A DNA stretch of 64,000 nt from Actinomadura luzonensis (GTDB lineage: Bacteria > Actinomycetota > Actinomycetes > Streptosporangiales > Streptosporangiaceae): contig NZ_JAKRKC020000001.1 of the NCBI RefSeq assembly GCF_022664455.2, positions 3,415,001-3,479,000 of the forward strand, written 5' to 3'. The notes below the pieces were generated by a model, which worked only from the letters and a program-made list of their open reading frames with translations, did not search any database and had not been told where the DNA came from. Numbering within the stretch: position 1 is the stretch's first letter; every line of letters begins with the position of its first letter. Of this stretch, positions 1 to 8,109 are shown piece by piece. Position numbers and translations under genes: made by a program.

Positions 1-704
1 GCGGACACCCGGTGGGAGACGTAGCCGGCGACGTCGTCGTCGGGCAGGTCGCGGGGCGGGAAGCGGGGGCCGGTCGGGATGCGGGGCCGCAGCCGGTCCA
101 CGCGGAAGGTGCGCCAGTCCTCGCGCTCGACGTCCCACGCCAGCAGGTACCAGCGGCGGCCCCAGACGACCAGCCGGTACGGCTCCACGATCCGCAGGGT
201 GGCCGCGCCGGTGTGGTCGTGGTAGTCGAAGCGCAGCCGTTCCCGGTCGCGGCACACCGCGGTCAGGGTGGTCAGGACCGACGGGTCGACGACGGGCCCG
301 GGGTCGTCGCGCGGCACCGGCACCATGTACGTCTGCAGCGTGGCGACCCGGCGCCGCAGCCGCGACGGCAGCACCCGCTCCAGCTTCGCCAGCGCCCGCA
401 ACGACGCCTCCTCGATGCCGGCGACCGTGCCGCCGGTCGCGGCCCGCAGGCCGACGGTCACGGCGACCGCCTCCTCGTCGTCCAGCAGCAACGGCGGCAG
501 CTGAGCGCCGGCGCCGAGCCGGTAGCCGCCGGCGGAGCCGCGCGTGGCCAGCACCGGGTAGCCGAGGCTGCGCAGGCGCTCCACGTCGGCGCGGACGGTC
601 CGGCCGCTGACGCCGAGGCGTTCTGCGAGCTCGGCGCCGGTCCAGTCGCGCGGCGTCTGCAGGAGGGAGAGCAGCCGCAGGAGGCGGGCGGAGGTGTCCA
701 GCAT
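1..704 (-). CDS. WYL-domain transcriptional regulator (3' end cut by window edge)
   Basis: The reading frame stays open to the left edge, so the C-terminus is missing. Residues 1-60 form a DeoR/HTH_11-type winged helix (AELAERLGVSGRTVRADVERL), and a WYL sensor domain starts near residue 140 (RLRFDYHDHTGAATLRIVEPY followed by WYLLAWD). Such proteins are DNA-binding repressors or activators that sense small ligands, nucleic acids or DNA damage. The ATG at 704 is used because the HTH begins at once. It lies downstream of the damaged SRPBCC gene on the same strand, so the two may have been one unit. A second WYL regulator is at 47847. Family is certain, target is unknown. Confidence 0.85.
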   Translation of the reverse strand, partial: MLDTSARLLRLLSLLQTPRDWTGAELAERLGVSGRTVRADVERLRSLGYPVLATRGSAGGYRLGAGAQLPPLLLDDEEAVAVTVGLRAATGGTVAGIEEASLRALAKLERVLPSRLRRRVATLQTYMVPVPRDDPGPVVDPSVLTTLTAVCRDRERLRFDYHDHTGAATLRIVEPYRLVVWGRRWYLLAWDVEREDWRTFRVDRLRPRIPTGPRFPPRDLPDDDVAGYVSHRVS

Positions 705-762
705 GAGGACCACCCTGCCGCACCCTCGTGGGGTGAGGCGCGGACCGGCGGTCAGGCCGGGC

Positions 763-1181
763 TCATGCCGCCTCGTCCCGCGGGTGGGCGTCGCCGATGA
801 GCCCGAGGGCCAGGTCGTGCTCAAGGAGGGCCTTGAGGGCGCTGATCAGGAACGTGAAGCCGCCGGTGGCGTCGAGGGCGTGCCGCACGACCTCGTCGCC
901 GCTGCCGGTGAAGCCGCTTTCGGTGATCTCGACGTACGTGCTGTCGCCGGGTGCGGGGGTGAATCGGAACTCCACTGTGGTGGGGTGGTCGGGGGTGTAG
1001 CCGCTCCAGGTGAACAGGACGCGGCTGTTCTCCTCCACCTCCTTCACGAGGACGTTCGTGGACGCGCCGTACATCTCCCATTCCCACAGCAGCTCCGCGC
1101 CCGGGGTCATCGTGCCGCGATCGCCTGGAACACCTCGGCCGGTCCGCGGCGGATGAGCATGCCGACCTTGGCCTCGGGCAC
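763..1181 (-). pseudogene. SRPBCC (AHSA1-like) protein with internal deletion and frameshift
   Basis: The C-terminal two thirds is a clear SRPBCC/Bet v1-like domain (WEWEMYG, then VLFTWSGYTPDHPTTVEFRF and FTGSGDEVVRHALDATGGF). The family's start is visible in another frame: from a GTG at 1181 it reads VPEAKVGMLIRRGPAEVFQAIA and then hits a TGA. Relative to what I recall of this family, about 15-20 residues (the DP..TTRFWF segment) are missing between the two parts, with a change of frame. I infer a deletion of roughly 50 bp, so the gene is probably inactive. An alternative continuous ORF from 1194 would have an unrelated basic N-terminus and is unlikely to be the native protein. Confidence 0.6.
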
Positions 1182-1225
1182 GGCGGCATGTCAAAGGGCA
1201 GGCCGGTCAGCGCCCGGGGCGCGGG

Positions 1226-1237
1226 TTGAAAGTTTCA
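1226..1237. promoter_or_regulatory. Palindrome TTGAAAGTTTCA, candidate operator (copy 1)
   Basis: TTGAAAGTTTCA contains the palindrome TGAAA-G-TTTCA. The identical 12-mer occurs on the other strand at 4110-4121. GAAA-N-TTTC repeats are known upstream of xylan-degradation genes in Streptomyces, but assigning this site to such a regulator is inference. It sits between the damaged SRPBCC gene and the small secreted protein. Confidence 0.4.
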
Positions 1238-1422
1238 TCGACACCGTGGTGCAGGTCGCAGGGCGTCATGTGGTCCGCGACCAGCCCTCTTCAGGCCGCC
1301 GCGCCTGCACGGGCTGCCGGCTCCGGCGAGCGGTGCTCCACTTGAATCTTTCCGGGGCCGAGCCGGCATGCGATTCTGCCGTCGAGAATCGCCCGAGCCC
1401 GGCACTCGAAGGAAGGGAACTC

Positions 1423-1908
1423 ATGATCGCCGGTAACCTGGCTCGACGGGCGCTGGCGGTCGGCGCGACGCTGGCCACCACCGCCGCGATGGTCGTGGTC
1501 GCGCAGCAGCCCGCCGCCGCCTCGGCCCTGACGCTCAACGGCACGGTGGACTGCCTCAACGTCAACTACTCGGGCGACACCCGGGACTGGTACGCCTCGT
1601 ACGTCGCGGTCGCCTCCTCACCGCCTTCGTACAGCGTGGCCGTGCCTGTCAGCTCGATGGTCGCGAACCCGGCGAACCACTCGTGGTCGTTCACCATCAG
1701 CCTCCCGGGCGGGAGCACGGCGGTGAGCGTGTCGGCCATCTGCAGCGGCGGTCACCAGTACGACCAGGTCGGCTGGACCAACGGGCCGGCGATCAGCATC
1801 CCCTCCTGGGCCACGACCCTCAACGCCACCTGGGGCTGCTCGACGCAGCAGGTCTACCCCGGGCCCTATATCACGGGCTGCAGCGCGCAGTCGTCCTCGT
1901 ACAGCTGA
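1423..1908 (+). CDS. Small secreted protein of unknown function
   Basis: 161 residues. An ATG at 1423 follows a good ribosome site (GAAGGAAGGG). The first 35 or so residues are a Sec signal peptide: basic start, hydrophobic core LAVGATLATTAAMVVVAQQ and a cleavage-like AAASA. The mature part is rich in Ser, Thr and Trp with four Cys, fitting a disulfide-bonded beta-rich extracellular domain. I do not recognise a family. It lies upstream of a convergent secreted esterase, so a role outside the cell wall is plausible but unproven. Confidence 0.7.
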   Translation: MIAGNLARRALAVGATLATTAAMVVVAQQPAAASALTLNGTVDCLNVNYSGDTRDWYASYVAVASSPPSYSVAVPVSSMVANPANHSWSFTISLPGGSTAVSVSAICSGGHQYDQVGWTNGPAISIPSWATTLNATWGCSTQQVYPGPYITGCSAQSSSYS

Positions 1909-1995
1909 ACGCCCCTCTCCCGCGCGGCCGCCGGCCGCCGCTCGTGGCGAAGCCGCCCCTACATGAGCCAGGTGTACGGGCGGCTTCGGATGTGG

Positions 1996-3834
1996 TCACG
2001 CGCTGGTGCAGGTGTATCCGGAGGGCAGGGCGGTGTTGCCGTTGGGCCTGCTCGCCTGGAAGCCGAAGCTGGTGGTGCTGGCTCCCGGTGCGAGCGTGCC
2101 GTTGTGGCTGACGCTCCTGGCCGTGACGGTCTGCCCGCTGGTGGTGACGGTGGCGTTCCAGGAGCCGGTGAGCGTGTGCCCGGCCGGGAGCGTGAACGTG
2201 ACCGTCCAGCTGGTGGTCGTCGCGGTGCTGGTGTTGGTGATGGTCAGCGGCTGGATCACGTAGCCGGTGCCCCATTGGCTCTGCACGGTCGGGGTGGCCG
2301 TGCAGGTTCCGGTGGTGCCGCCCTGCGTGGTGACCTGGACGGTGTTGGACACCGGCGAGAGGTTGCCGGCGGCGTCCCGCGCGCGGACCTGGTAGCGGTA
2401 GGTGGTGCCCGCGGTCAGGCCCGTGTCGCTGAACGAGGTCGTGGCCGAGGTGCCGACCTGGGCGAAGGTGCCGCCGGTGGCTCCGGGCGCGCGCAGGATG
2501 TCGTAGCCGGCCACCCCGACGTCGTCACTGGACGCGGTCCAGGACAGGTCGGTGCCGGAGGCGGTGGTGCCGGAGGCCGCCAGCCCGGACGGGGCGGTGG
2601 GCGGTGTGGTGTCGCCGCCGGTGGAGGCCGTGGTGAACGTGACGAACGCGGAGTTGGCCGACAGGTTGCCCGCGCCGTCGCGTGCCCGTACGTAGACCTG
2701 GTACTGGGTGTCGGCGGTCAGCCCGGTCAGGGTGATCGAGTTGGTGGTGGACTGGCCGAGCAGGGGGTCGGTGGTGCCCGTGACCCGGTAGACGTTGTAC
2801 CCGGCCAGGCCGGAGCCGCCCTGGTCGGTGGAGGCCGTCCAGCTCAGGGTGGCGCTGGTGGCGGTCACGTTGGAGACGGCCGGAGTGCCCGGAGCGGTCG
2901 GCGGGGTGGTGTCGGTCGTGCTCTGGAACTGGTTGAAGAAGTTCCACACCACGCCCTTCGTCCAGGTACGGGCGCCGTCGTCGGCTGTGGACCCGTCCAC
3001 GGGGCCGGGGGTGTGGCCGCCGTCGAACGCCGCCCACACGACCGGGTACCCGGACCGGCAGCCCGAATAGGCGGTGACGACGTGCGTCAGGCTGCCCTGC
3101 GCCGGTTCGGGCGGGTTCTGGGAGGTGCAGCCGTTGTTCCTGACGAACGTGTCGCGCAGCGACCGGCCCAGCGAGATGTTCAGGACGTTGTCCCTGAGGC
3201 CGTGCAGCCCGATGTAGGCGATGGGCTGGGTGCCGCCGCTGCACCCGCTGAGCTGCGCGCCGGAGTAGACCGCGACCGCGCGGAAGACCGTCGCCCGGGC
3301 GCAGGCCAGGGCGTAGCTCATGCCGCCGCCGTAGCTGAAGCCGCCGGCGAACAGCTGCGTGGTGTCGACGCACAGGTCCGCCTCGATCAGCCTGATCATG
3401 TCGTCGACGAAGGTCAGGTCCTCGCCGCCGGAATTGGCCCAGCCGTTGTTCAGGCCCTGCGGGGCGACGAAGATCGCGGTGTTGTTGGCCAGTTGCCTGA
3501 GCCCGTAGTAGGACCAGGTGAATCCGCTGGTCCCGCCCGAGTCGACGTCGTTGGCGGTGCCGCCGTTCCAGTGGAAGCCGAAGATCAACCGGTAGGGGTT
3601 GGCGTTGTTGTAGTTGTCGGGGATCCTCAGGATGAAGGAGCGGGTCCGGCCGCTGCTCTGGATCGACTGCGTGCCGCTCCTGAGCGTCGGGGTCTTGCCG
3701 CATCCTGCGGTCGCGGCGGCGGCGCTCGCCGTGCCGGACGTGGTCGCGCTGCTGCTCAGCGCCGTGCCGCCGGTGGCCATCACGAGAAGCACCGTCGCGG
3801 CGAGAGCGGCGAGGACGGATTTGCCCCGCGACAT
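1996..3834 (-). CDS. Secreted CE1-type esterase (feruloyl/acetylxylan) with two FN3 domains and a CBM2
   Basis: 612 residues from an ATG at 3834. Order: signal peptide (about 1-45), alpha/beta-hydrolase of the polyhydroxybutyrate depolymerase/feruloyl esterase type (about 60-300; nucleophile elbow GGFSYGGGMS, oxyanion region FGFHWNGG, late His in DGGHTPG), two fibronectin-III modules each opening with DTTPPTAP, and a C-terminal family 2 carbohydrate-binding module (CTATPTVQSQWGTGYV onward, ending in the paired Cys of YTCTSA). It likely removes feruloyl or acetyl groups from plant cell-wall polysaccharide while anchored to cellulose. Two LacI-type operator-like sites lie at -48 and -128, fitting induction by a sugar. 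Exact substrate is not decidable from sequence. Confidence 0.88.
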   Translation of the reverse strand: MSRGKSVLAALAATVLLVMATGGTALSSSATTSGTASAAAATAGCGKTPTLRSGTQSIQSSGRTRSFILRIPDNYNNANPYRLIFGFHWNGGTANDVDSGGTSGFTWSYYGLRQLANNTAIFVAPQGLNNGWANSGGEDLTFVDDMIRLIEADLCVDTTQLFAGGFSYGGGMSYALACARATVFRAVAVYSGAQLSGCSGGTQPIAYIGLHGLRDNVLNISLGRSLRDTFVRNNGCTSQNPPEPAQGSLTHVVTAYSGCRSGYPVVWAAFDGGHTPGPVDGSTADDGARTWTKGVVWNFFNQFQSTTDTTPPTAPGTPAVSNVTATSATLSWTASTDQGGSGLAGYNVYRVTGTTDPLLGQSTTNSITLTGLTADTQYQVYVRARDGAGNLSANSAFVTFTTASTGGDTTPPTAPSGLAASGTTASGTDLSWTASSDDVGVAGYDILRAPGATGGTFAQVGTSATTSFSDTGLTAGTTYRYQVRARDAAGNLSPVSNTVQVTTQGGTTGTCTATPTVQSQWGTGYVIQPLTITNTSTATTTSWTVTFTLPAGHTLTGSWNATVTTSGQTVTARSVSHNGTLAPGASTTSFGFQASRPNGNTALPSGYTCTSA

Positions 3835-3881
3835 CACACACCTGCCTGTGGCGCCGCCGGGAGGGACGGCGCCAGGGCCTT

Positions 3882-3895
3882 GGTTAGCGTTAACA
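3882..3895. promoter_or_regulatory. LacI-family-like operator, proximal
   Basis: GGTTAGCGTTAACA is a near-palindrome (core GTTAGCGTTAAC, one asymmetric pair) matching the general form TGTTAGCGCTAACA typical of LacI-family operators. It is about 48 bp upstream of the esterase start, where a repressor would block transcription. Confidence 0.5.
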
Positions 3896-3961
3896 TGAGC
3901 TGGATCAGTCCTCTCGTCCGTGCACGTCATTGGTGCGGCGGAAAGGGTGTGACGGAGATCG

Positions 3962-3975
3962 TGTTATCGCTCACA
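3962..3975. promoter_or_regulatory. LacI-family-like operator, distal
   Basis: TGTTATCGCTCACA matches the same TGTTAGCGCTAACA form at 12 of 14 positions and starts exactly 80 bp from the proximal copy. Two spaced operators are typical of looping repression. No LacI gene is in the window. Confidence 0.4.
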
Positions 3976-4109
3976 TCCCCCTCTGCCGAAGGATGGTGCG
4001 ACGGAGCAAATATGAGGCGTGCGGTCCCGTCAAGGCGCGGCCCGCTCCTCCGGGCCGGACGGACGGCGTCCATGCCCCTCTTGCTCGGAAGATGTCGCGA
4101 GGATCGAGG

Positions 4110-4121
4110 TGAAACTTTCAA
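4110..4121. promoter_or_regulatory. Palindrome TGAAACTTTCAA, candidate operator (copy 2)
   Basis: Reverse complement of the 12-mer at 1226-1237. It lies between the esterase and the epoxide hydrolase, about 70 bp upstream of the latter. Sharing of an exact 12-bp palindrome by two nearby intergenic regions suggests a common regulator. Confidence 0.4.
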
Positions 4122-4143
4122 GTCCATGGACGGGTTCGTTCCC

Positions 4144-4174
4144 TCCTATTAGGAGCGGTTTCTTCCTAATGGGG
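4144..4174. promoter_or_regulatory. Tandem palindromic boxes upstream of epoxide hydrolase
   Basis: TCCTATTAGGA (4144-4154) is an 11-bp palindrome. A related, less perfect TCCTAATGGGG begins 20 bp later (4164-4174), i.e. two helical turns away on the same face. The second box ends 17 bp before the start codon. This looks like an operator pair for a dimeric repressor. Confidence 0.4.
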
Positions 4175-4190
4175 TGACAGGGTGGGATTC

Positions 4191-5306
4191 ATGACGGAGA
4201 TCCGCGAGTTTCGCATCGACATCCCGCAGGCCGACCTGGACGACCTGGCCGAGCGCCTGGACCGGGTCCGCTGGGCCGACGAGCTGCCCGACGCCGGCGA
4301 CGACTACGGCGTCCCGCTGCACTACCTGCGCGGCCTCGTACGGCGGTGGCGCGAGGAGTACGACTGGCGCGCGTGGGAGGCCAGGCTCAACGCCCACCCG
4401 CAGTTCACCACGACCATCGACGGGCAGAGCGTGCACTTCCTGCACGTCCGCTCACCGGAGCCGGACGCCACGCCGCTGCTGCTCACGCACGGCTGGCCGA
4501 CCACGGTCGTCGAGTACCTGGACGTGATCGGCCCGCTCAGCGACCCGCGCGCCCACGGCGGCGACCCGGCCGACGCCTTCCACCTGGTCATCCCCTCGGT
4601 GCCCGGCTTCGGCTTCTCCGGCCCCACCCGCGAGCGCGGCTGGAACCGCTACCGCATCGCCAGGGCGTGGGCCGAGCTGATGCGCCGCCTCGGCTACGGG
4701 CGCTACGGCGCGCACGGCAACGACGGCGGCTCGCTCATCTCGCCGGAGGTCGGCCGCTGCGACCCCGAGCACGTCGTCGGCGTGCACGTCACCCAGATCT
4801 TCTCCTTCCCCTCCGGCGACCCCGCCGAGCTGGCCGGGCTGTCCGAGGAGGACGGCAAGAAGGTGGAGTTCCTGCGCTGGTGGACGGAGAACGGCGGCGC
4901 CTACGACAAGCTGCAGTCCACCGCGCCGCAGACGCTGGCCCACGCGCTGGCCGACTCGCCGGTGGGTCAGCTCGGCTGGAACGCCCAGCTGCTCGGCCCG
5001 AACCTCGACCCCGACTACGTGCTGACCAACACCATGATCTACTGGCTCACCAACACGGCGGCGTCGTCCGCCCGCCTCTACTACGAGGACTTCCACGCCG
5101 CCGACAAGCCCGCCGAGCCCACCACCGTGCCGCTCGGCCTGGCGAACTTCGCCTGGGACTTCCAGTCGATCCGGCCGTTCGCCGAACGCGACCACAGCAA
5201 CATCGTGTCCTGGCACGTCTACGACAAGGGCAGCCACTTCGCCGCGCACGACGCGCCCGACCTGCTGATCGAGGACATCCGCGGCTTCTTCCGCCGGTTC
5301 CGCTGA
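4191..5306 (+). CDS. Epoxide hydrolase (EHN-type alpha/beta hydrolase)
   Basis: 371 residues. The N-terminal EHN domain (about 5-105, opening [20 protein letters not shown]) is typical of microsomal-type epoxide hydrolases. The catalytic core shows the oxyanion motif HGWP near residue 102, the nucleophilic Asp in HGNDGG near 178, and the His in [13 protein letters not shown] near 349. These enzymes open epoxides by an ester intermediate and often detoxify them. The ATG at 4191 is preferred over a GTG at 4182 because GGTGGG then sits at ribosome-site distance. Tandem palindromes just upstream suggest repressor control. Cytosolic; substrate unknown. Confidence 0.9.
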   Translation: MTEIREFRIDIPQADLDDLAERLDRVRWADELPDAGDDYGVPLHYLRGLVRRWREEYDWRAWEARLNAHPQFTTTIDGQSVHFLHVRSPEPDATPLLLTHGWPTTVVEYLDVIGPLSDPRAHGGDPADAFHLVIPSVPGFGFSGPTRERGWNRYRIARAWAELMRRLGYGRYGAHGNDGGSLISPEVGRCDPEHVVGVHVTQIFSFPSGDPAELAGLSEEDGKKVEFLRWWTENGGAYDKLQSTAPQTLAHALADSPVGQLGWNAQLLGPNLDPDYVLTNTMIYWLTNTAASSARLYYEDFHAADKPAEPTTVPLGLANFAWDFQSIRPFAERDHSNIVSWHVYDKGSHFAAHDAPDLLIEDIRGFFRRFR

Positions 5307-5327
5307 CCCGCCGCCCCGGCGGGGCCG

Positions 5328-5984
5328 TCAGCCGACGACGAAAGGCAGCCTCGCGCCCAGCTCGCCCAGCGCGGCGCGCTCCTGGCCGGTCGGCGGCCGG
5401 CGTCCGGTGCCGACCAGCAGGGCGTCCCGGTCGGAGAAGGACGCGGGGAACGGGGCGCCGGCGATCTGCTCCAGCATCCAGCGGGAGCGGGCGAGCCCCT
5501 CCGCGGGCGGCCCGGCCACGTCCGGGAGATGCGCGACCAGGTCGAGGTGGTGCAGCGTCCACTCCAGGACGTACGCGGACAGGTAGTCGCCCGCGGTGAG
5601 GACCACGTCGCGGGTGGCGACCCGCAGCGCCGGATCGGCCAGCGCGGCGGCGCGGCCGGCGGCGGAGCCCACGTCGTCCAGGTGGAACTTCAGCAGCCGG
5701 GGCTCCTCGTACGCGGCGGCGAGCCGCACGATCAGCGCGTCGAGCGGGTCCTCACCGGTGGGCGAGGTCGAGGTGACCTCCCAGTAGGTGACCGCGTCGC
5801 GGGTGGGCTCGGAGCCGGCGGGGGTGACGAGGGTGATCAGGACGTCCTGGGCGTCGATGACCAGATGGCACACCAGGTCCCTGACCAGCCACCCGGCGCA
5901 GCCGGAGGGCTCGGCGAAGGCGTCGTCCGGCAGGCCGGCGACCGCCGCGCGCAGCGCCGCCCACGACCGTGCGAAAAGATCCAT
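5328..5984 (-). CDS. Mycothiol-dependent maleylpyruvate-isomerase-family protein (DinB fold)
   Basis: 218 residues. The N-terminus (SWAALRAAVAGLPDDAFAEPSGCAGWLVRDLVCHL) is the four-helix MDMPI/DinB-2 bundle, with metal-ligand His in DLVCHL and in WTLHHLDL. The family uses mycothiol and a metal to conjugate or isomerise substrates, and most members are of unknown substrate. A TACCGT -10 element lies 6 nt upstream of the ATG with no ribosome site, so the mRNA may be leaderless. It converges on the epoxide hydrolase. Confidence 0.8.
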   Translation of the reverse strand: MDLFARSWAALRAAVAGLPDDAFAEPSGCAGWLVRDLVCHLVIDAQDVLITLVTPAGSEPTRDAVTYWEVTSTSPTGEDPLDALIVRLAAAYEEPRLLKFHLDDVGSAAGRAAALADPALRVATRDVVLTAGDYLSAYVLEWTLHHLDLVAHLPDVAGPPAEGLARSRWMLEQIAGAPFPASFSDRDALLVGTGRRPPTGQERAALGELGARLPFVVG

Positions 5985-5990
5985 CCCGGC

Positions 5991-5996
5991 ACGGTA
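5991..5996 (-). promoter_or_regulatory. -10 element TACCGT for a leaderless transcript
   Basis: TACCGT (minus strand) ends 6 nt before the ATG at 5984, and no Shine-Dalgarno sequence is present. A start site 6-7 nt downstream of the -10 would fall on the start codon. Confidence 0.4.
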
Positions 5997-6033
5997 GTGC
6001 GGCGGCCCGGCGCCGGACAACCGGGGGCGGACG

Positions 6034-6362
6034 TCACAGGTAGCCGGCCGTGCTGGTAGCCGGCCGGGAACGGCTCGCCAGGGCTGCGGCGGTCGCGGCG
6101 GCGAGCGCCGGTCCGGTCGCCAGGGCCACGAACGACCACGCCACGAAGGCCAGCCGCTCAGCTCGCCCATGGCGAACCCGAGCGGCCGCCACCGCCGTCG
6201 CCACCGCCGTCGCCACCGCCGTCGCCACCGCCGTCGCCACCGCCGTCGCCACCGCAGCCGTCGCACCACCGTGCGGTCCCTGAAGCGGCACAGGCCCGCC
6301 ACGACGGGCCGCTCCTCGGGAGCGACCTCGGCCAAGACGTCGCGCACCACGTCGCGCACCAC
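6034..6362 (-). pseudogene. Small hypothetical protein with repeat expansion and frameshift
   Basis: Frame 1 from about 6362 reads VRDVVRDVLAEVAPEERP and VVAGLCRFRDRTVVRRL, then a run of WRRR units, then PLGFAMGEL. The sensible continuation (AERLAFVAWSFVALATGPAL, ending ATSTAGYL) is in another frame from about 6158, so one base seems missing. I recall actinobacterial proteins of this shape (a VRDVLAEVAPEE..VVAGL start, a basic stretch, then hydrophobic helices), but no function is known. The basic stretch is encoded by a tandem 12-bp repeat. Could be a pseudogene, a sequencing error or non-coding. Confidence 0.35.
6191..6250. repeat. Tandem 12-bp repeat, five copies
   Basis: ACCGCCGTCGCC is repeated perfectly five times (6191-6202, 6203-6214, 6215-6226, 6227-6238, 6239-6250), followed by a degenerate sixth unit. 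On the minus strand it encodes the WRRR units of the frameshifted small protein. Confidence 0.9.
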
Positions 6363-6372
6363 GTCGCGGACC
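6337..6372. repeat. Tandem 12-bp repeat, three copies
   Basis: ACGTCGCGCACC occurs at 6337-6348 and 6349-6360, with a one-base variant at 6361-6372. On the minus strand it gives repeated VRDV units at the N-terminus of the frameshifted small protein. Confidence 0.85.
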
Positions 6373-6513
6373 CTGCTCCCGCCCGCCGCGGGACGGCGTT
6401 CCGTTCCGGCTTCCGTTGTCCCTCCCCGTACGCACGGCCACCACCGTGAGTATCGACTCAGTGACGCGATGACGCCAGCAGGGGACGGGGAGGGGCTGGG
6501 GGAGAATGGCGGC

Positions 6514-7503
6514 GTGATCGAGTCAGGGGCGCTCGCCGCCGAAGCCGGGTACGGCCCCGGCGAGCCGATCGTGGCCGGGGTGCGGCGCGGCGAGGCCGAG
6601 CCCGTGCTGCTGGCCCAGGGGGTCGCGCCGGACGGCCGGCCGCTGACCGCGACGACGCTCGTCTACGCCGCGTCGCTGGCGAAGCAGATGACCGCGGCCT
6701 GCGCGGCGCTGCTGGTCAGGGGCGGCACCCTGGACCCGGAGGAGCCCCTGGCCGACCGCCTCCCGGAGCTGCCGGCGTGGGCCGCAACGGTCCGGCTCCG
6801 GCATCTGGTCCACCACACGTCGGGCCTGCCCGCCGGCACCGCGCCCGGCGATCTCCTGCCCGCTGACGCGACCGCCGACCGGACCACCTCCGCCGTCATG
6901 GACGCGCTCGCCCGCCTCCCGGAGCTGCGCCGGCCGCCGGGCACGGCCTTCGTCTACTCCAACGCCGGCTATGTCTGCCTGGCGGCGGTGATGGAGCGGG
7001 CGGCGGGCCTGCCGCTGTCCGAGCTCGCCCAGCGCGACCTGTTCGGCCCGCTGGGCATGGCCGACACCCGCCACTGGTCCGGGCCGGGGCCCGCGCCGCC
7101 GGGCGCCGCGCCGCTCGCCCCTCCGCACCCCGCCCCGCTGTCCCTGGGCGACGGCGGGGTCTGGACGACGCTCCGCGACCTGCTGCGCTGGGGCCAGGCG
7201 CTCAACGCCGACGCGCTCGGCGTCGCGGAGCTCCTGCAGACCCCGGGACGCCTCGACGACGGGACGCCGCTCGACTACGCGTGGGGCATGGGCGTCCGCT
7301 CCTGGGCGGGGCGCCGCGTCTACCGGCACGGCGGCAGCTGGGCGGGGCTGCGCGCCCTGCACGCCCGCGTGCCCGAGCTGGACCTGACCGCCGTCGTCGT
7401 CGCGCTCGGCGACGACACCGAGCGCCGCGTGCCGCTCATGGACGCCCTGCTCACCGCCGCGGCGGAACGGCCGGGCGAGGGCGGTCACGAGCGGCGGCGG
7501 TGA
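6514..7503 (+). CDS. Serine hydrolase of the beta-lactamase/class C PBP family
   Basis: 329 residues from a GTG at 6514, chosen because GGGGGAG lies upstream at suitable distance; an in-frame ATG at 6469 would add 15 poorly conserved residues. The three active-site motifs are present: SxxK as SLAK (in YAASLAKQM), YxN as YSN (in FVYSNAGY) and HGG (in YRHGGSW) in place of KTG. There is no signal peptide, so it is probably a cytosolic esterase- or peptidase-like member rather than a cell-wall enzyme. Substrate unknown. Convergent with the NTF2-like gene. Confidence 0.85.
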   Translation: MIESGALAAEAGYGPGEPIVAGVRRGEAEPVLLAQGVAPDGRPLTATTLVYAASLAKQMTAACAALLVRGGTLDPEEPLADRLPELPAWAATVRLRHLVHHTSGLPAGTAPGDLLPADATADRTTSAVMDALARLPELRRPPGTAFVYSNAGYVCLAAVMERAAGLPLSELAQRDLFGPLGMADTRHWSGPGPAPPGAAPLAPPHPAPLSLGDGGVWTTLRDLLRWGQALNADALGVAELLQTPGRLDDGTPLDYAWGMGVRSWAGRRVYRHGGSWAGLRALHARVPELDLTAVVVALGDDTERRVPLMDALLTAAAERPGEGGHERRR

Positions 7504-7608
7504 GAGGGCGTCTCTGAGATCCAGTTCTTGATCTTGCCGGGATGGCCTGCCTTCCAGTGTCAGCCCGCTCCCGGGGCGCGGGCGAACTCGGGCAACGTGT
7601 CGGCTACG

Positions 7609-7971
7609 TCAATCGGTCGTGCCGGCGTGCACGGCGATGATGCGCCAGCCGTGCGTCTCGTCGTACAGCCACGTACGCGTGTAGCGCATCCTGGCCGCGA
7701 ACGGCGCACCGGAGACGGTCCCTTCGAGGGTGCCGAGGAACCACGTCACCCCGGTGCGCCCATCGACGAGCACGGTCAGCTCCTCCTCGGCCACCTTCGT
7801 CAGCACCTGCGTCCGGGTGCGGTGCAGCTCCAGGTCGTCCGCCTTGGTGGCGACGTTCGCACCGAAGGTGAAAATCAGCCGATCATCCAGCAGCCGATCC
7901 AGCGCCTCGACATCTCCAGCGAGCTGCGCGGCCTGAAGCCGGCGCTCGGCGTCCCGCAAGTCTTCCATCAT
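7609..7971 (-). CDS. NTF2-like (SnoaL/DUF4440-type) protein
   Basis: 120 residues. The pattern ERRLQAAQLAGDVEALDRLL, DDRLIFTFG and a C-terminal TRTWLYDETHGWRIIAVHAG is the alpha+beta cone of DUF4440/SnoaL-like proteins, which serve as small-molecule binding or isomerase domains. ATG at 7971 is chosen because GGGAGG lies 9 nt upstream; an ATG at 7968 is possible. Cytosolic. Function not predictable further. Confidence 0.8.
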   Translation of the reverse strand: MMEDLRDAERRLQAAQLAGDVEALDRLLDDRLIFTFGANVATKADDLELHRTRTQVLTKVAEEELTVLVDGRTGVTWFLGTLEGTVSGAPFAARMRYTRTWLYDETHGWRIIAVHAGTTD

Positions 7972-8109
7972 GAGGTCCACCCTCCCAGCCGGCGCCGTGT
8001 CCGCGCCAGGACGTTCACGCTCGGCTGATCTTTGCGGTCCGCTCCAGGGACTCCGATCGGCGGCGGCCGTCGATCAGAGCGTCGCGCGCGATTCGCGACG
8101 GTCGAGGAT

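Noticed and set aside
12-800. Plus-strand ORF across the WYL and SRPBCC region
   Set aside because: It runs opposite to two recognised families and reads as Gly/Arg/Ala-rich shadow sequence.
694-1422. Long N-terminal extension of the small secreted protein
   Set aside because: A strong ribosome site and a signal peptide fix the start at 1423, and the extension is antisense to the SRPBCC gene.
6169-6513. N-terminal extension of the serine hydrolase through the 12-bp repeats
   Set aside because: Arg/His-rich repeat translation with no homology. A GTG with ribosome site at 6514 fits the family.
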